Notes under the pieces: model-generated
Database searches by the model: none
Told to the model about the DNA's origin: nothing
What the model saw: only the letters and a program-made list of their open reading frames with translations
Part shown: in pieces, positions 21,552-29,909 of the stretch
How the letters are laid out: every line of letters begins with the position of its first letter
Position numbering within the stretch: position 1 is the stretch's first letter
Assembly: GCA_009694135.1 (NCBI GenBank)
Contig: SHVS01000007.1
Location: forward strand, 1 to 64,000
DNA from: Alphaproteobacteria bacterium
GTDB lineage: Bacteria > Pseudomonadota > Alphaproteobacteria > UBA6615
DNA length: 64,000 nucleotides
Reading direction: 5' to 3'
Position numbers and translations under genes: made by a program

Positions 21552-22943
21552 ATGGCCATAGGGCGCAGCCGGAATGTGCGGCAGATCGATTTCTGGCCGG
21601 GCTATGTCGATGCCCTATCCAGCCTGTCGATCTCAGTCATCTTCATGGTTCTGGTCTTCGTGTTGGCGCAGATGTTTCTGTCCAACACGCTGTCCGGCCG
21701 CAATGACGCGCTCTCGCGCCTCAACCGGCAGATCGACGAGTTGTCGAAGATGCTCGATCTCGAACGCGGAACGACCGCCGATCTGCGCCTGACCGTGACC
21801 CAATTCGCCGCCGAACTGCAGAACGCGCAGGCCGAGCGCGAAGTCCTGCGCGCCAATCTGGCCAATCTGACCGGCGAACGCGGTCGGTTGGTGAGCGAGC
21901 GCGAGGCGCTCGACCGCAAGCTGGCGCAGGTCGAGGCGCAGCTCACCGCGGCCAATGCCGACGCCGCGCGGGCGCGCGGGCAAGCCGAGGACGCAACCAA
22001 GCTGGTCGCCGCCGACCGCGAAAATGTCACGCTGCAATTGGCGCAGATCGAAAGCCTGAACCGCGACCTCGCCGCGCTCAGGACCGTGCGCGCCGAGCTG
22101 GAGGCGCGGGTGGCGGAGTTGGCCAAGATCGATGCCGAGCGCCTGGCGCTGCGCGATCGCACCAAGGAACTCGAAGCGCGGATCGCGACCGATGCCGAAC
22201 GCACCGCCCTCGCCCAGCAAGACCTGGCCGCGCGCGACGTGCGGCTGGCAGAGCTCTTGGCGCAGGTCGACGCCACCAAGCTTGCACTCGGCAATGAGCA
22301 GCAAGTCTCGACCGAGGCGCAGCGGCAACTGGCGCTGCTGAATGCGCAGCTGAATGAGTTGCGCCGCCAGATGGCTGCGCTCAACGAGGCGCTGCAGGCC
22401 CAGGAAGCAAAAAATGTTGCGGCCGATGTGCAGATCGCCGACCTCGGCCAGCGGCTCAACCTCGCGCTTGCCACGCGCGTGCAGGATCTGACCCGCTATC
22501 GGTCGGAATTCTTCGGCCGGCTGCGCGAAGTGCTCGGCGACCGGCAAGACGTGCGCGTCGTCGGCGACCGCTTCGTCTTTCAGTCGGAAGTGCTGTTCCA
22601 GAGCGCACAGGCTACGATCGAGGATGGCGGCGAGCAATCGCTGCTCACCCTCGCCAATGCGGTGAAGGAAATCGCGGCCTCGATCCCGAAAGACATCGAC
22701 TGGGTGATCCGCGTCGACGGCCACACCGATCTGCGCCCGATCGCGACGCCGCAGTTCCCGTCCAACTGGGAGCTGTCGAGCGCGCGCGCGATCTCCGTGG
22801 TGCGCTTTCTCATTGAGCAAGGGATCCCGGCCGAACGCCTGGTCGCCGCCGGCTTCGGCGAGTTCCGCCCGCTCGACCCGGCGCGCACCGACGACGCCTT
22901 CCGCCGCAACCGCCGCATCGAGTTCAAGCTGACCGAGCGGTGA
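21552..22943 (+). CDS. MotB-like protein: TM helix, coiled coil and OmpA domain
   Basis: A 463-aa partner of the MotA-like protein. It has a single TM near residues 22-45 preceded by FWPGYVDALSS, whose Asp20 sits where MotB has its proton-carrying Asp. A very long coiled coil (about 50-310, rich in Ala/Glu/Arg/Gln heptads) leads to a C-terminal OmpA domain with RVDGHTDLRPI and NWELSSARAISVVRFL for peptidoglycan binding. A GGAGGAG lies upstream of the ATG. The coiled coil is much longer than in MotB or TolR. Confidence 0.85.
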   Translation: MAIGRSRNVRQIDFWPGYVDALSSLSISVIFMVLVFVLAQMFLSNTLSGRNDALSRLNRQIDELSKMLDLERGTTADLRLTVTQFAAELQNAQAEREVLRANLANLTGERGRLVSEREALDRKLAQVEAQLTAANADAARARGQAEDATKLVAADRENVTLQLAQIESLNRDLAALRTVRAELEARVAELAKIDAERLALRDRTKELEARIATDAERTALAQQDLAARDVRLAELLAQVDATKLALGNEQQVSTEAQRQLALLNAQLNELRRQMAALNEALQAQEAKNVAADVQIADLGQRLNLALATRVQDLTRYRSEFFGRLREVLGDRQDVRVVGDRFVFQSEVLFQSAQATIEDGGEQSLLTLANAVKEIAASIPKDIDWVIRVDGHTDLRPIATPQFPSNWELSSARAISVVRFLIEQGIPAERLVAAGFGEFRPLDPARTDDAFRRNRRIEFKLTER

Positions 22944-22952
22944 GCTTTCCAG

Positions 22953-24937
22953 CTACCCCTGCGTCAGCCCGGCCAGCGCGGCGAGCGCAAGAATGGCGAG
23001 CAGCCAGCCCAAAAGCTGATGCAGGCGGAAATAGGCCCGGCCGAACCGGCCGAGGTCGCGGGCGATGACTGCGCCATGTTCGCGGTCGAACTCGATCAAC
23101 GGCAGAAGGTGATCGAGGCTCGCGAGCAACATCCAGCGCATCCCGCGCGGCCGGGTCGCCGGGACACGCCACAGGATGAAGGCGCCAAGCCCGGTCAGCG
23201 CCAATGCCCAGCCGAGTGCGCGCAGGGTCTTGCCTCCCAGCCCATAGCCGACGGTCATTTTAAGCAGCGTGGCCGCGGCATAAGTGCCGAGCGCGCCGCT
23301 GGCCCAAGCTTCCGCGCGGGCGCGTTCCTTGCCGGCGTAAAGCACCGAGCGCGCATCCCCATCGGCGCCCGATACGCGCAACGCCGTCGCCAGCTGCTGA
23401 TAGGGGTCATCGAGCGCAAGCCAGGCGAGCCGGCCGGCGAGCGTCGGCGGAGCCTCGCCCGGCATGGCATCGGCCAAGCGGCGATAGGCGAAGCCGGCCA
23501 GGTCCACGCCACCCGCGGGAGGCCAAATGGCTCGCCGCGCGACGTTTCCATCGGCGACACCCGTGTCGAAGGGCCAAAGAAAGGCCTCGGCCTGGGTGCG
23601 GAGAAGCGTAAGGCGCGCGCCGGCGCCCCAAGTGGGAGAATTCCCGTTGGAGCCAAAGCTCAATTCACCACCGATACGCGTGTCACTTAAATCGAGCCCG
23701 GCCAGCCGCGCGCCGGATAGGTCGAGCGTTTGCCCGATGCTGGCGCCGGTCAGCTCGGCCCGCTGGGAAAAGCTCGCCCGGCGCAACAGCCACGACCCGG
23801 TCACGTCGAGCCCCTCGGTTACCAGCGGCCCGCCGAAGCCTGCCTCGGTCGCGTCGATCTGCCCGCGGACGCGCGCGCCGCGCAACGTGAGCCGCCCATT
23901 GACGTGCGTTCCGTTCGCCAGCGAGAGATCATGCGCGATCTCAACATTGGCGAGATTGGCGGCATCGGCCAGCGTCGTACGCTCGAACAAAGCGCCGCCG
24001 CCGATGCGCGCGCCATCGAGACTGAGCGCGCCATCGATGCGCGCCGCGCGCAGCGTGAGCCGGCCGGCGATCTCCGCCCCGGTGAGATCGAGCGCGCCGC
24101 CGACCGTCGCCGCTTCAAGAGCAAGTTCGCCGATCCTGGCGCAGGCCAGCGCCAACGCGCCCGCGATGCGCGTGTCGGCGACCAAGAGCTGGCCATCGAC
24201 GCGCAGGCGAGAGAGTGCGGCCGGGCGCGCCAAAACCGAACCCTTGATCGACAAATAGGCCTGGAAACGAGCATCCGACAGGTCCAGCGCGCCGTCGATG
24301 CGGCAGGATTCAAGGGCCAGCGGGGCAAGCGCCAGACCGCCCTTGAGATCCACCGCCTCGGCCAACCAGCAGCCGGCGATGCGCGCGCCCGCCTGCGGCA
24401 GGAGCGAGCGATACGGCTCGGAATACAGGACGGTCGGCAGGAAGCGCGGCGAGAGTAGTCGCGTCTTGTCCCAAACTCCGGCCTCGCGCGGATTGCGCCG
24501 CGGCGCGACGGCAGGGGCAGCGGTGACAGCGGCTGGGGCGGCGGGGGCTGGGGCGGCGGGGGCTGCGGCCGCAGCGGCGGGGGCCGCAGCGGCTGGAGCG
24601 GCTGCCTCGATGGCAGCGGCGGCGGCATCACGCTTGTCGAAATCAGCCACCTCGCCGGCGCACAGGCGCTGCCAAACCCAGCGCTCATTATCGCCCCATT
24701 CGGGATCGTCGAGCTCGGCGCAATACCGCAGAGCCGGTGCCGCGCTTGGCGCGGATTGCTGAGCGGGGGGGACACTTGTGGTGCTGGCGAAACCGCTGGC
24801 GTGGCCGGGGCAGCGCGGGGCACGGCCTGGGCCGGAGGCGTCGCGGGCGTAGGCCGCGAGCGTGGCGCCGGCTGCGCCAGAACCTCCACCGCGATCAGGA
24901 GCAGCGCCACCGTAACGCCGCCCACGCATGGCCCCAT
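22953..24937 (-). CDS. Beta-solenoid membrane protein, interrupted by a frameshift in a C7 tract
   Basis: Two overlapping frames encode one protein. From ATG at 24937 a signal peptide (MGPCVGGVTVALLLIAVEVL) and Pro-rich region run to a run of seven C (24765-24771); the body continues in another frame (QSAPSAAPALRYCAELDD). One extra C would join them into 661 aa. The body has a proline/alanine linker, then about a dozen imperfect 20-22-residue repeats of the form GALDLSGARIxGxLxL, typical of a right-handed beta-helix, and two C-terminal TM helices (about 570-590 and 635-660). The family is not one I can name; pentapeptide-repeat or bactofilin-like comparisons are loose. Confidence 0.7.
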
Positions 24938-25021
24938 GCCTCTCGCCCCGACCGCGGGCAGACACTATGCGAGGGTGGGGCGCGACGCCAGACCCAGGGC
25001 TATCGCTTGGCTGCGCCCGCC

Positions 25022-26857
25022 TTAATGGGTTTTGGAGCGCGCGGATTCCTCTTCGAGCGCGTAGCGGTCGAAATCGAATTGCAGCGAGGCCAAGCGGGCG
25101 TAAAGCCCGCCGCGCCTGACCAGCTCGTCATGCGTGCCAGTATCGACGATCTTGCCTTCGTCCATGACCACGATGCGATCGGCCTTCAGCACGGTCGCCA
25201 GGCGATGCGCGATCACCAGCGTGGTGCGGTCGCGCATCAAACCTTCGAGCGCGCGCTGGACGCTGCGTTCGCTCTCGGCGTCGAGCGAACTGGTGGCCTC
25301 GTCGAGCAGCAGCACGCGCGGATTGCGCAACAGGGCGCGGGCGATGGCGATACGCTGGCGCTCGCCGCCCGACAAGCGGATGCCCTTCTCGCCCAGATAG
25401 GTGCCGAAGCCGTTCGGCAGCCGGTCGAGAAAGTCGGTCGCGGCCGCCGCCTCGGCCGCCGCCTTGACCTCAAGGTCGCTCGCGCCCGGTCTTCCGTAGC
25501 GGATGTTTTCCCAGGCGTCGGCGGAAAAAATCACCGGCTCCTGCGACACCAAGCCGGTCGCGCCGCGCAGCTCGGCCGGATCGAGCTGGGCGATGTCGCA
25601 GTTATCGAGCAGAACCTGGCCCTTCTGCGGATCATAGAAGCGCAGCAGAAGCTGAAACACGGTGGTCTTGCCGGCGCCAGAGGGCCCGACCAAGGCGACG
25701 GTTTCGCCGGCTCGGATGCTGAGAGTGAAATCCTCAAGCGCCGCATCCTGCGGACGCGACGGGTAGCGGAAGGTCACATGGTCGAAGGCGACCTCGCCGC
25801 GGATCGGGCGCGGCAGGCTGATCGGATTTTTCGGCGGCTCGACATTCGAGCGTGCATCCAACAGCTCGAACAGCCGCTCGGTCGCCCCGGCCGCGCGTTG
25901 TAGGTCGGAAATCACTTCGGACAGCGCGCCGATCGACGAGGCCGACAGCACGGCATAGAACACGAAGGCCGACAGCTCGCCCGGGGACAGCTCGCGGTTG
26001 ACCACGCTGCGCCCGCCCATCCAGATGATCACGCCGATGGCGCCAAAGACCAGGATGATCACCGAGGTGGTCAGAATCGCGCGCGCGCCGACGCGCTCCA
26101 TGGCGGCGCCGAAGGCTTCCTCGGCGCGGGTGTTGAACAGCAGCCGGTCCAGGGGTTCGTGGCCGAAAGCCTGCACGGTGCGGATCTGCGCCAGGCTTTC
26201 GTCGATATAGGCGCCGACGTCGGCGATCCGGTCCTGGCTCGCGCGCGACAGCTTACGCACATTGCGGCCGAAGACGACGATCGGCACCACCACCAGCGGC
26301 ACCACCAGCGCGACGATCCCAGCCAGTTTCGGACTGGTGACCGACATCATCGCGGCCGCGCCGATGAAGGTGATGGCATTGCGCAGAGCGATCGAGGCCT
26401 GGGTGCCAATCACCACTTGCAAAAGCCCGGTGTCGGTCGTCAGCCGGGTCAATACCTCGGCGGTGCGCGTCACCTCGAAAAATCCGGGCGAGAGCGACAG
26501 AACGTGGTTGTAGACCGCCTTGCGGATGTCGGCCACGACCCGTTCGCCGAGCCAGGACACCAAATAGAAGCGGAAATAGATCGCCACCGCCAAAAGGCCG
26601 ATAGCGACCCCGAGAATGATCAACGCCTCATTCAACAGCATGGGGTTGCGTTCGCTGAAACCCTGATCGACCAGCCGGCGCAGCCCTTCGCCGAGCCCGA
26701 CCACGAGGCCGGAGGAGACGGTGAGCGCGGCCAGCGCCCCCCAGGCGCGCGCCCGATAGGGGCGGATAAAGGTCCACAGCCGCGCCAGCGCCCCGATGTT
26801 GCGGGTGCGCGCGCGGTTTTCGGCGTCGTCAATTTCCTCGCGATGCGGTGGGCGCAT
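25022..26857 (-). CDS. ABC exporter, fused permease and ATPase (MsbA/HlyB-like)
   Basis: A 611-aa half-transporter. An N-terminal six-helix ABC membrane domain (about 40-330) is followed by an ATPase with Walker A GPSGAGKTT, Q-loop SQEPVIF, signature RLSGGERQRIAIARAL, Walker B VLLLDEATSSLD and H-loop VIAHRLATV. The type is that of lipid A/lipid flippases or multidrug exporters; the substrate cannot be read from sequence. Neighbours give no clue (divergent rpmE). Confidence 0.93.
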   Translation of the reverse strand: MRPPHREEIDDAENRARTRNIGALARLWTFIRPYRARAWGALAALTVSSGLVVGLGEGLRRLVDQGFSERNPMLLNEALIILGVAIGLLAVAIYFRFYLVSWLGERVVADIRKAVYNHVLSLSPGFFEVTRTAEVLTRLTTDTGLLQVVIGTQASIALRNAITFIGAAAMMSVTSPKLAGIVALVVPLVVVPIVVFGRNVRKLSRASQDRIADVGAYIDESLAQIRTVQAFGHEPLDRLLFNTRAEEAFGAAMERVGARAILTTSVIILVFGAIGVIIWMGGRSVVNRELSPGELSAFVFYAVLSASSIGALSEVISDLQRAAGATERLFELLDARSNVEPPKNPISLPRPIRGEVAFDHVTFRYPSRPQDAALEDFTLSIRAGETVALVGPSGAGKTTVFQLLLRFYDPQKGQVLLDNCDIAQLDPAELRGATGLVSQEPVIFSADAWENIRYGRPGASDLEVKAAAEAAAATDFLDRLPNGFGTYLGEKGIRLSGGERQRIAIARALLRNPRVLLLDEATSSLDAESERSVQRALEGLMRDRTTLVIAHRLATVLKADRIVVMDEGKIVDTGTHDELVRRGGLYARLASLQFDFDRYALEEESARSKTH

Positions 26858-26968
26858 TGGGGGTCTTCTGCCTCATATGAACCCAAACGCCAAGCCACTT
26901 GCCGAAAGGACCGCGCGCCGGTATAAGCCCGCCACAGCCCAGAAGCCCACGCTGTCAGGAGCCCGTCG

Positions 26969-27190
26969 ATGAAGAGCGGCATTCATCCCGATTACCACGA
27001 GATCACCGTTGTCATGACCGACGGGACCGAGTTCCAGACCCGGTCGACCTATGGCGAGAAGGGCGCGCGGCTGCGGCTCGATATCGACGCCAAGTCGCAT
27101 CCGGCGTGGACCGGCCAGCACCGGCTGATGGATTCCGGCGGCCAGGTGGCGAAGTTCTCGAAGAAGTTCAAGAAGTTTGGCCTCGGTTAA
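26969..27190 (+). CDS. rpmE: 50S ribosomal protein L31
   Basis: A 73-aa L31 starting [20 protein letters not shown]. It lacks the CxxC zinc ligands, so it is the zinc-independent (C-minus) form common in alphaproteobacteria. It is followed convergently by the rcdA-like gene, a conserved neighbour. Confidence 0.95.
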   Translation: MKSGIHPDYHEITVVMTDGTEFQTRSTYGEKGARLRLDIDAKSHPAWTGQHRLMDSGGQVAKFSKKFKKFGLG

Positions 27191-27239
27191 GGCCGAAGCT
27201 TAGCCCGTTCCGGGCGAGCGCCGCGTTAACACGGCGGCG

Positions 27240-27659
27240 TTAAGGCCGGGCGACCCGCGCCAACAATTCGCCAAGCCGCACCAGCCGGTGGTAAAGCGCC
27301 AAGCTGGCCGCCGTCAGTGCCCTTAGCGCCGGATGCAGTTCCGAATCCTCCACCCCCGTGTCGTCCAGGCAGACCGCGTGCGCCTGTCCGGTAAGGGCGT
27401 AGTCGCGCGCCATATCGGCGGCGCTGATCTCCCCGGCATTGACTGCCTTGACCGCCATGAGCCAGGCGACCGAATTCGCCAGCCTGGTCGTCAAGCGCAT
27501 CGCCACGACCTGCCCCTTGGTGCTGGTCGAGCTTGGCGTCCGCGCCGCTGTAAGCTGGGCGATGGCGAGCGCCCCTTCGAGCGGCTCCAAGGCCTCGGCG
27601 AACATGTGATCGACGACCGGAGCTTCCACCGCCGCCTTGCCGTCCTGGCTCGCGTCCAT
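27240..27659 (-). CDS. rcdA: DUF1465 / RcdA-like protein (regulator of CtrA degradation family)
   Basis: A 139-aa helical protein with the DUF1465 signature VVAMRLTTRLANSVAWLMAV followed by KAVNAGEISAADMARDYAL. In Caulobacter the DUF1465 protein RcdA is an adaptor that helps deliver CtrA and other substrates to ClpXP at the G1-S transition. This homologue has a long N-terminal lead (about 30 residues). With TrcR and a CtrA-type box elsewhere in the window it suggests a Caulobacter-like cell-cycle circuit. The gene symbol is by homology only. Confidence 0.7.
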   Translation of the reverse strand: MDASQDGKAAVEAPVVDHMFAEALEPLEGALAIAQLTAARTPSSTSTKGQVVAMRLTTRLANSVAWLMAVKAVNAGEISAADMARDYALTGQAHAVCLDDTGVEDSELHPALRALTAASLALYHRLVRLGELLARVARP

Positions 27660-27804
27660 CTGCGCCTCCTGCGTAATCCTATGTCCGGATGCCTAAGGAC
27701 GGCAATCGCAAGCCGACAAAAGGGCTGTAAAATGCGGGAATTAACCTGCAATTCGCGTCGGGCTTGAGCGCGCAATACCTTTCCGCTAACTAACTTCGTC
27801 GCCC

Positions 27805-27835
27805 CCCTTGACGCGAAAGCGCGAATTCCCATTTT
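27805..27835 (+). promoter_or_regulatory. Sigma-32 (RpoH) heat-shock promoter of hsp20
   Basis: CCCTTGAC (27805-27812) and CCCATTTT (27828-27835) match the RpoH -35 (CTTGAA) and -10 (CCCATnT) elements with a 15-bp spacer. The expected transcription start is near 27842, giving a 5' leader of about 95 nt before the hsp20 ATG. Confidence 0.75.
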
Positions 27836-27917
27836 CGAGATGCCCAGGCGGCGCCTCGATCGAGAGCGTCTGGAAAAGCCGGGTCCGGCCACAACAGGCG
27901 GGCCCATTGGACATACA

Positions 27918-27934
27918 GTCGCTCATAGGAGGAC
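27918..27934 (+). promoter_or_regulatory. ROSE-like RNA thermometer stem over the hsp20 Shine-Dalgarno
   Basis: GTC-G-CTC (27918-27924) pairs with GAGGAC (27929-27934), with loop ATAG and one bulged G. This contains TCGCT, the UYGCU motif of ROSE thermometers, whose bulged G faces the Shine-Dalgarno. The masked site is AGGAGG (27927-27932), 4 nt before the ATG. At low temperature it would block translation; at heat shock it would melt. Confidence 0.65.
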
Positions 27935-27936
27935 TT

Positions 27937-28392
27937 ATGCGTACTCTCGACCTTTCCCCACTTTTCCGTTCGACCGTCGACTTCGACCGCTGGGATCGCG
28001 TTTTCGACCAGGCCTTCGGCGCCGAAGCCGAGGCTCAGAGCTATCCGCCCTATAATATCGAGAAGCTGAGCGAGAGCAGCTATCGCATCGCCATGGCAGT
28101 GGCTGGCTTCACCCAGGGCGACATCGAGGTGACACAGACGCGCAATTCGCTCGTGGTCCGCGGCAAGACCAAGGAGAAGGACGAGGACGTTCGCTACCTG
28201 CACCGCGGTATCGCCGGACGCGCCTTCGAACGCCAGTTCGAGCTGGCCGACCACGTCAACGTGACCGAGGCGAAGCTTGAGAACGGATTGCTGTTGATCG
28301 CGCTCCAGCGCGAGGTGCCCGAGGCTTCGCGCCCGCGCAGCATTCCGATCGCCGCCGGTGACCGTCCGCGCCTCGCGCAGCAGGAGGCCTAA
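27937..28392 (+). CDS. Small heat shock protein, Hsp20/IbpA family
   Basis: ATP-independent holdase that binds unfolding proteins. The 151-aa product has N-terminal MRTLDLSPLFRSTVDFDRWD, an alpha-crystallin domain (YPPYNIEKLSESSYRIAMAV to ARPRS), and the conserved VxLxNGLLxI motif as AKLENGLLLIALQRE. The open frame starts at 27808 but the ATG at 27937 has AGGAGG and the family N-terminus. Its promoter and leader carry both sigma-32 and ROSE-like signals. Confidence 0.95.
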   Translation: MRTLDLSPLFRSTVDFDRWDRVFDQAFGAEAEAQSYPPYNIEKLSESSYRIAMAVAGFTQGDIEVTQTRNSLVVRGKTKEKDEDVRYLHRGIAGRAFERQFELADHVNVTEAKLENGLLLIALQREVPEASRPRSIPIAAGDRPRLAQQEA

Positions 28393-28404
28393 CGCCTAGC
28401 CGAA

Positions 28405-28446
28405 AAGCCCCTTCCGCTCGACTGCTCCCGCGGGCGGAGGGGGCTT
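28405..28446. terminator. Bidirectional terminator between hsp20 and folE
   Basis: A 13-bp stem with one G-T position (AAGCCCCTTCCGC / GCGGAGGGGGCTT) lies in the 60 bp between the convergent hsp20 and folE genes. On the minus side it is followed by TTTT; on the plus side by only TT. Confidence 0.7.
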
Positions 28447-28452
28447 CCGGGC

Positions 28453-29124
28453 CTAGCTGACCCCGTTCTTGCCGATCAGCGCCAGAAACTCGCGCCTTGT
28501 GGTGGGATTATCGCGGAATTCGCCGAGCATGCGGCTGGTCACCATGCTGGCGCCGGGCTTGTGCGCGCCGCGCGTGGTCAAGCACTGGTGCTCGGCCTCC
28601 AGCACAACGGCGACGCCCTTAGGCTTGAGCACCTCGTCGATCGTGTTGGCGATCTGCGCCGTCATCTTTTCCTGCATTTGCAGCCGGCGGGCATAGATTT
28701 CCACCACCCGTGCCAGCTTGCTGATGCCGACGACACGCTGGTTGGGCAGATAGCCGATATGCGCGCGGCCGACGATCGGCACCATGTGGTGCTCGCACGT
28801 CGATTCGAAACGCACATCGCGCAGCAAGACCAACTCGTCGTAGCCTTCGGTTTCTTCGAAGGTACGGCGCAACACCTCGGCTGGATCGAGGCCATAGCCT
28901 TCGAAGAATTCGTCATAGGCGCGAGCGACGCGCGCCGGCGTCTCGGCCAGGCCTTCGCGGTCGGGATCGTCGCCGGCCCAGCGAATGAGCGTGCGCACGG
29001 CCCCTTCGGCCTCGGCGCGGGTCGGGCGATCGGCGGCGGTCGGAGCGGCGCGCAAGATCGAAGCCGCGCGCGCCTCGAGTTTGCCGGCGCCCCTCTTGCG
29101 GGGCCGTGGGCGCTTGGGCATCAC
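28453..29124 (-). CDS. folE: GTP cyclohydrolase I FolE
   Basis: First enzyme of tetrahydrofolate synthesis, GTP to dihydroneopterin triphosphate. The 223-aa product has zinc and catalytic motifs [20 protein letters not shown] and [19 protein letters not shown]. The N-terminal 35 residues are basic ([12 protein letters not shown]) and not part of the core domain. It is the zinc-dependent FolE type, not the FolE2 type. Confidence 0.96.
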   Translation of the reverse strand: MMPKRPRPRKRGAGKLEARAASILRAAPTAADRPTRAEAEGAVRTLIRWAGDDPDREGLAETPARVARAYDEFFEGYGLDPAEVLRRTFEETEGYDELVLLRDVRFESTCEHHMVPIVGRAHIGYLPNQRVVGISKLARVVEIYARRLQMQEKMTAQIANTIDEVLKPKGVAVVLEAEHQCLTTRGAHKPGASMVTSRMLGEFRDNPTTRREFLALIGKNGVS

Positions 29125-29166
29125 TGAGCTCCTTCCCGGTCGGGGCTAATCCCCGCCCTCCGCAGC

Positions 29167-29565
29167 CTAGTGCAACAGCTTAGACTGGTGCGGGCTGTCG
29201 AGCGAAAAGGCCGGGATTTCGACATCGAAGGTCTCGCCCGTGGCGCTTTCCATCTGGTAGGTGCCGACCATGATGCCCGAAGGCGTATGCAGCGGCGTGC
29301 CGCTGGCGTATTCGAAATGCTGGCCGGGAGCGAGCACCGGCTGCTGGTCGATGACGCCCGGCCCGCGCACTTCGCGCGTATGGCCCTTGGCATCGATGAT
29401 GCGCCAGTAGCGACTCCGCAACTGGACCGTGCTGTCGCCATGATTTTCGATCCGGACGTGATAGGCCCAGACATAGCGGCCATCGGACGGCGATGATTTA
29501 TCCGCCAGGTATTCCGGACGGACAGTGACCGCAATGTGGCGGGTGATAGACTGGTACTTGAACAT
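29167..29565 (-). CDS. apaG: ApaG family protein
   Basis: A 132-aa FN3-like fold protein (MFKYQSITRHIAVTVRPEYL; RYVWAYHVRIENHGDSTVQL; GTYQMESATGETFDVEIPAF). The family has been tied to Co/Mg homeostasis in Salmonella but its biochemical role is unresolved. The ATG at 29565 is chosen over the open frame to 29721: it has AAGGG 9 nt upstream and the family N-terminus. Confidence 0.93.
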   Translation of the reverse strand: MFKYQSITRHIAVTVRPEYLADKSSPSDGRYVWAYHVRIENHGDSTVQLRSRYWRIIDAKGHTREVRGPGVIDQQPVLAPGQHFEYASGTPLHTPSGIMVGTYQMESATGETFDVEIPAFSLDSPHQSKLLH

Positions 29566-29721
29566 CGCCGCACCCTTGTTCCTCACGCGAAGCATGGCCG
29601 CCGGTCGAACTGTGACTGGAGCTTGATATGCGATCATGCCCCAATCATGTCCAGAGGGGCCTTGGCCAAAGGCGGCCCCGGCTCGAAAACCGCGCATGGC
29701 CGCCTCAGCCCGCACGCGCAA

Positions 29722-29750
29722 TTGCCGCGCCGACGCGCATCGGGTATAGA
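29722..29750 (+). promoter_or_regulatory. Putative sigma-70 promoter of tRNA-Gly
   Basis: TTGCCG (29722-29727) and TATAGA (29745-29750) with a 17-bp spacer, ending 11 bp before the tRNA. Confidence 0.6.
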
Positions 29751-29761
29751 TTTCGCCTGGC

Positions 29762-29835
29762 GCGGGTGTAGCTCAATGGTAGAGCAAGAGCTTCCCAAGC
29801 TCAAGACGAGGGTTCGATTCCCTTCACCCGCTCCA
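29762..29835 (+). tRNA. tRNA-Gly(CCC)
   Basis: A 74-nt cloverleaf: acceptor GCGGGTG/CACCCGC, D arm GCTCAATGGTAGAGC, anticodon loop TTCCCAA (anticodon CCC), T arm GAGGGTTCGATTCCCTT, discriminator T, and an encoded CCA. It closely resembles the E. coli GlyU tRNA. The outermost anticodon-stem pair is A-A. Confidence 0.95.
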
Positions 29836-29909
29836 ACCCTCGCGCGGCCGCCGATGAGTCATGCTTCGACTGATCTGGCCAGAAAGTCGCTTTGCCGAGG
29901 AAGCGAACG

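Noticed and set aside
19036-22943. Zorya-type antiphage system (ZorA/ZorB)
   Set aside because: The MotA-like/OmpA-like pair resembles ZorAB in architecture, but no ZorC/ZorD/ZorE-type nuclease or helicase is adjacent and the place next to efp-suhB looks like core genome.
27210-27245. TTAA pair near 27227-27243 as CtrA box
   Set aside because: Spacing is 10, not 7; it is part of a weak hairpin between convergent genes.
29762-29835. tRNA-Gly as an integration site
   Set aside because: No integrase or repeated tRNA 3' end was found downstream; the following genes look like core genome.
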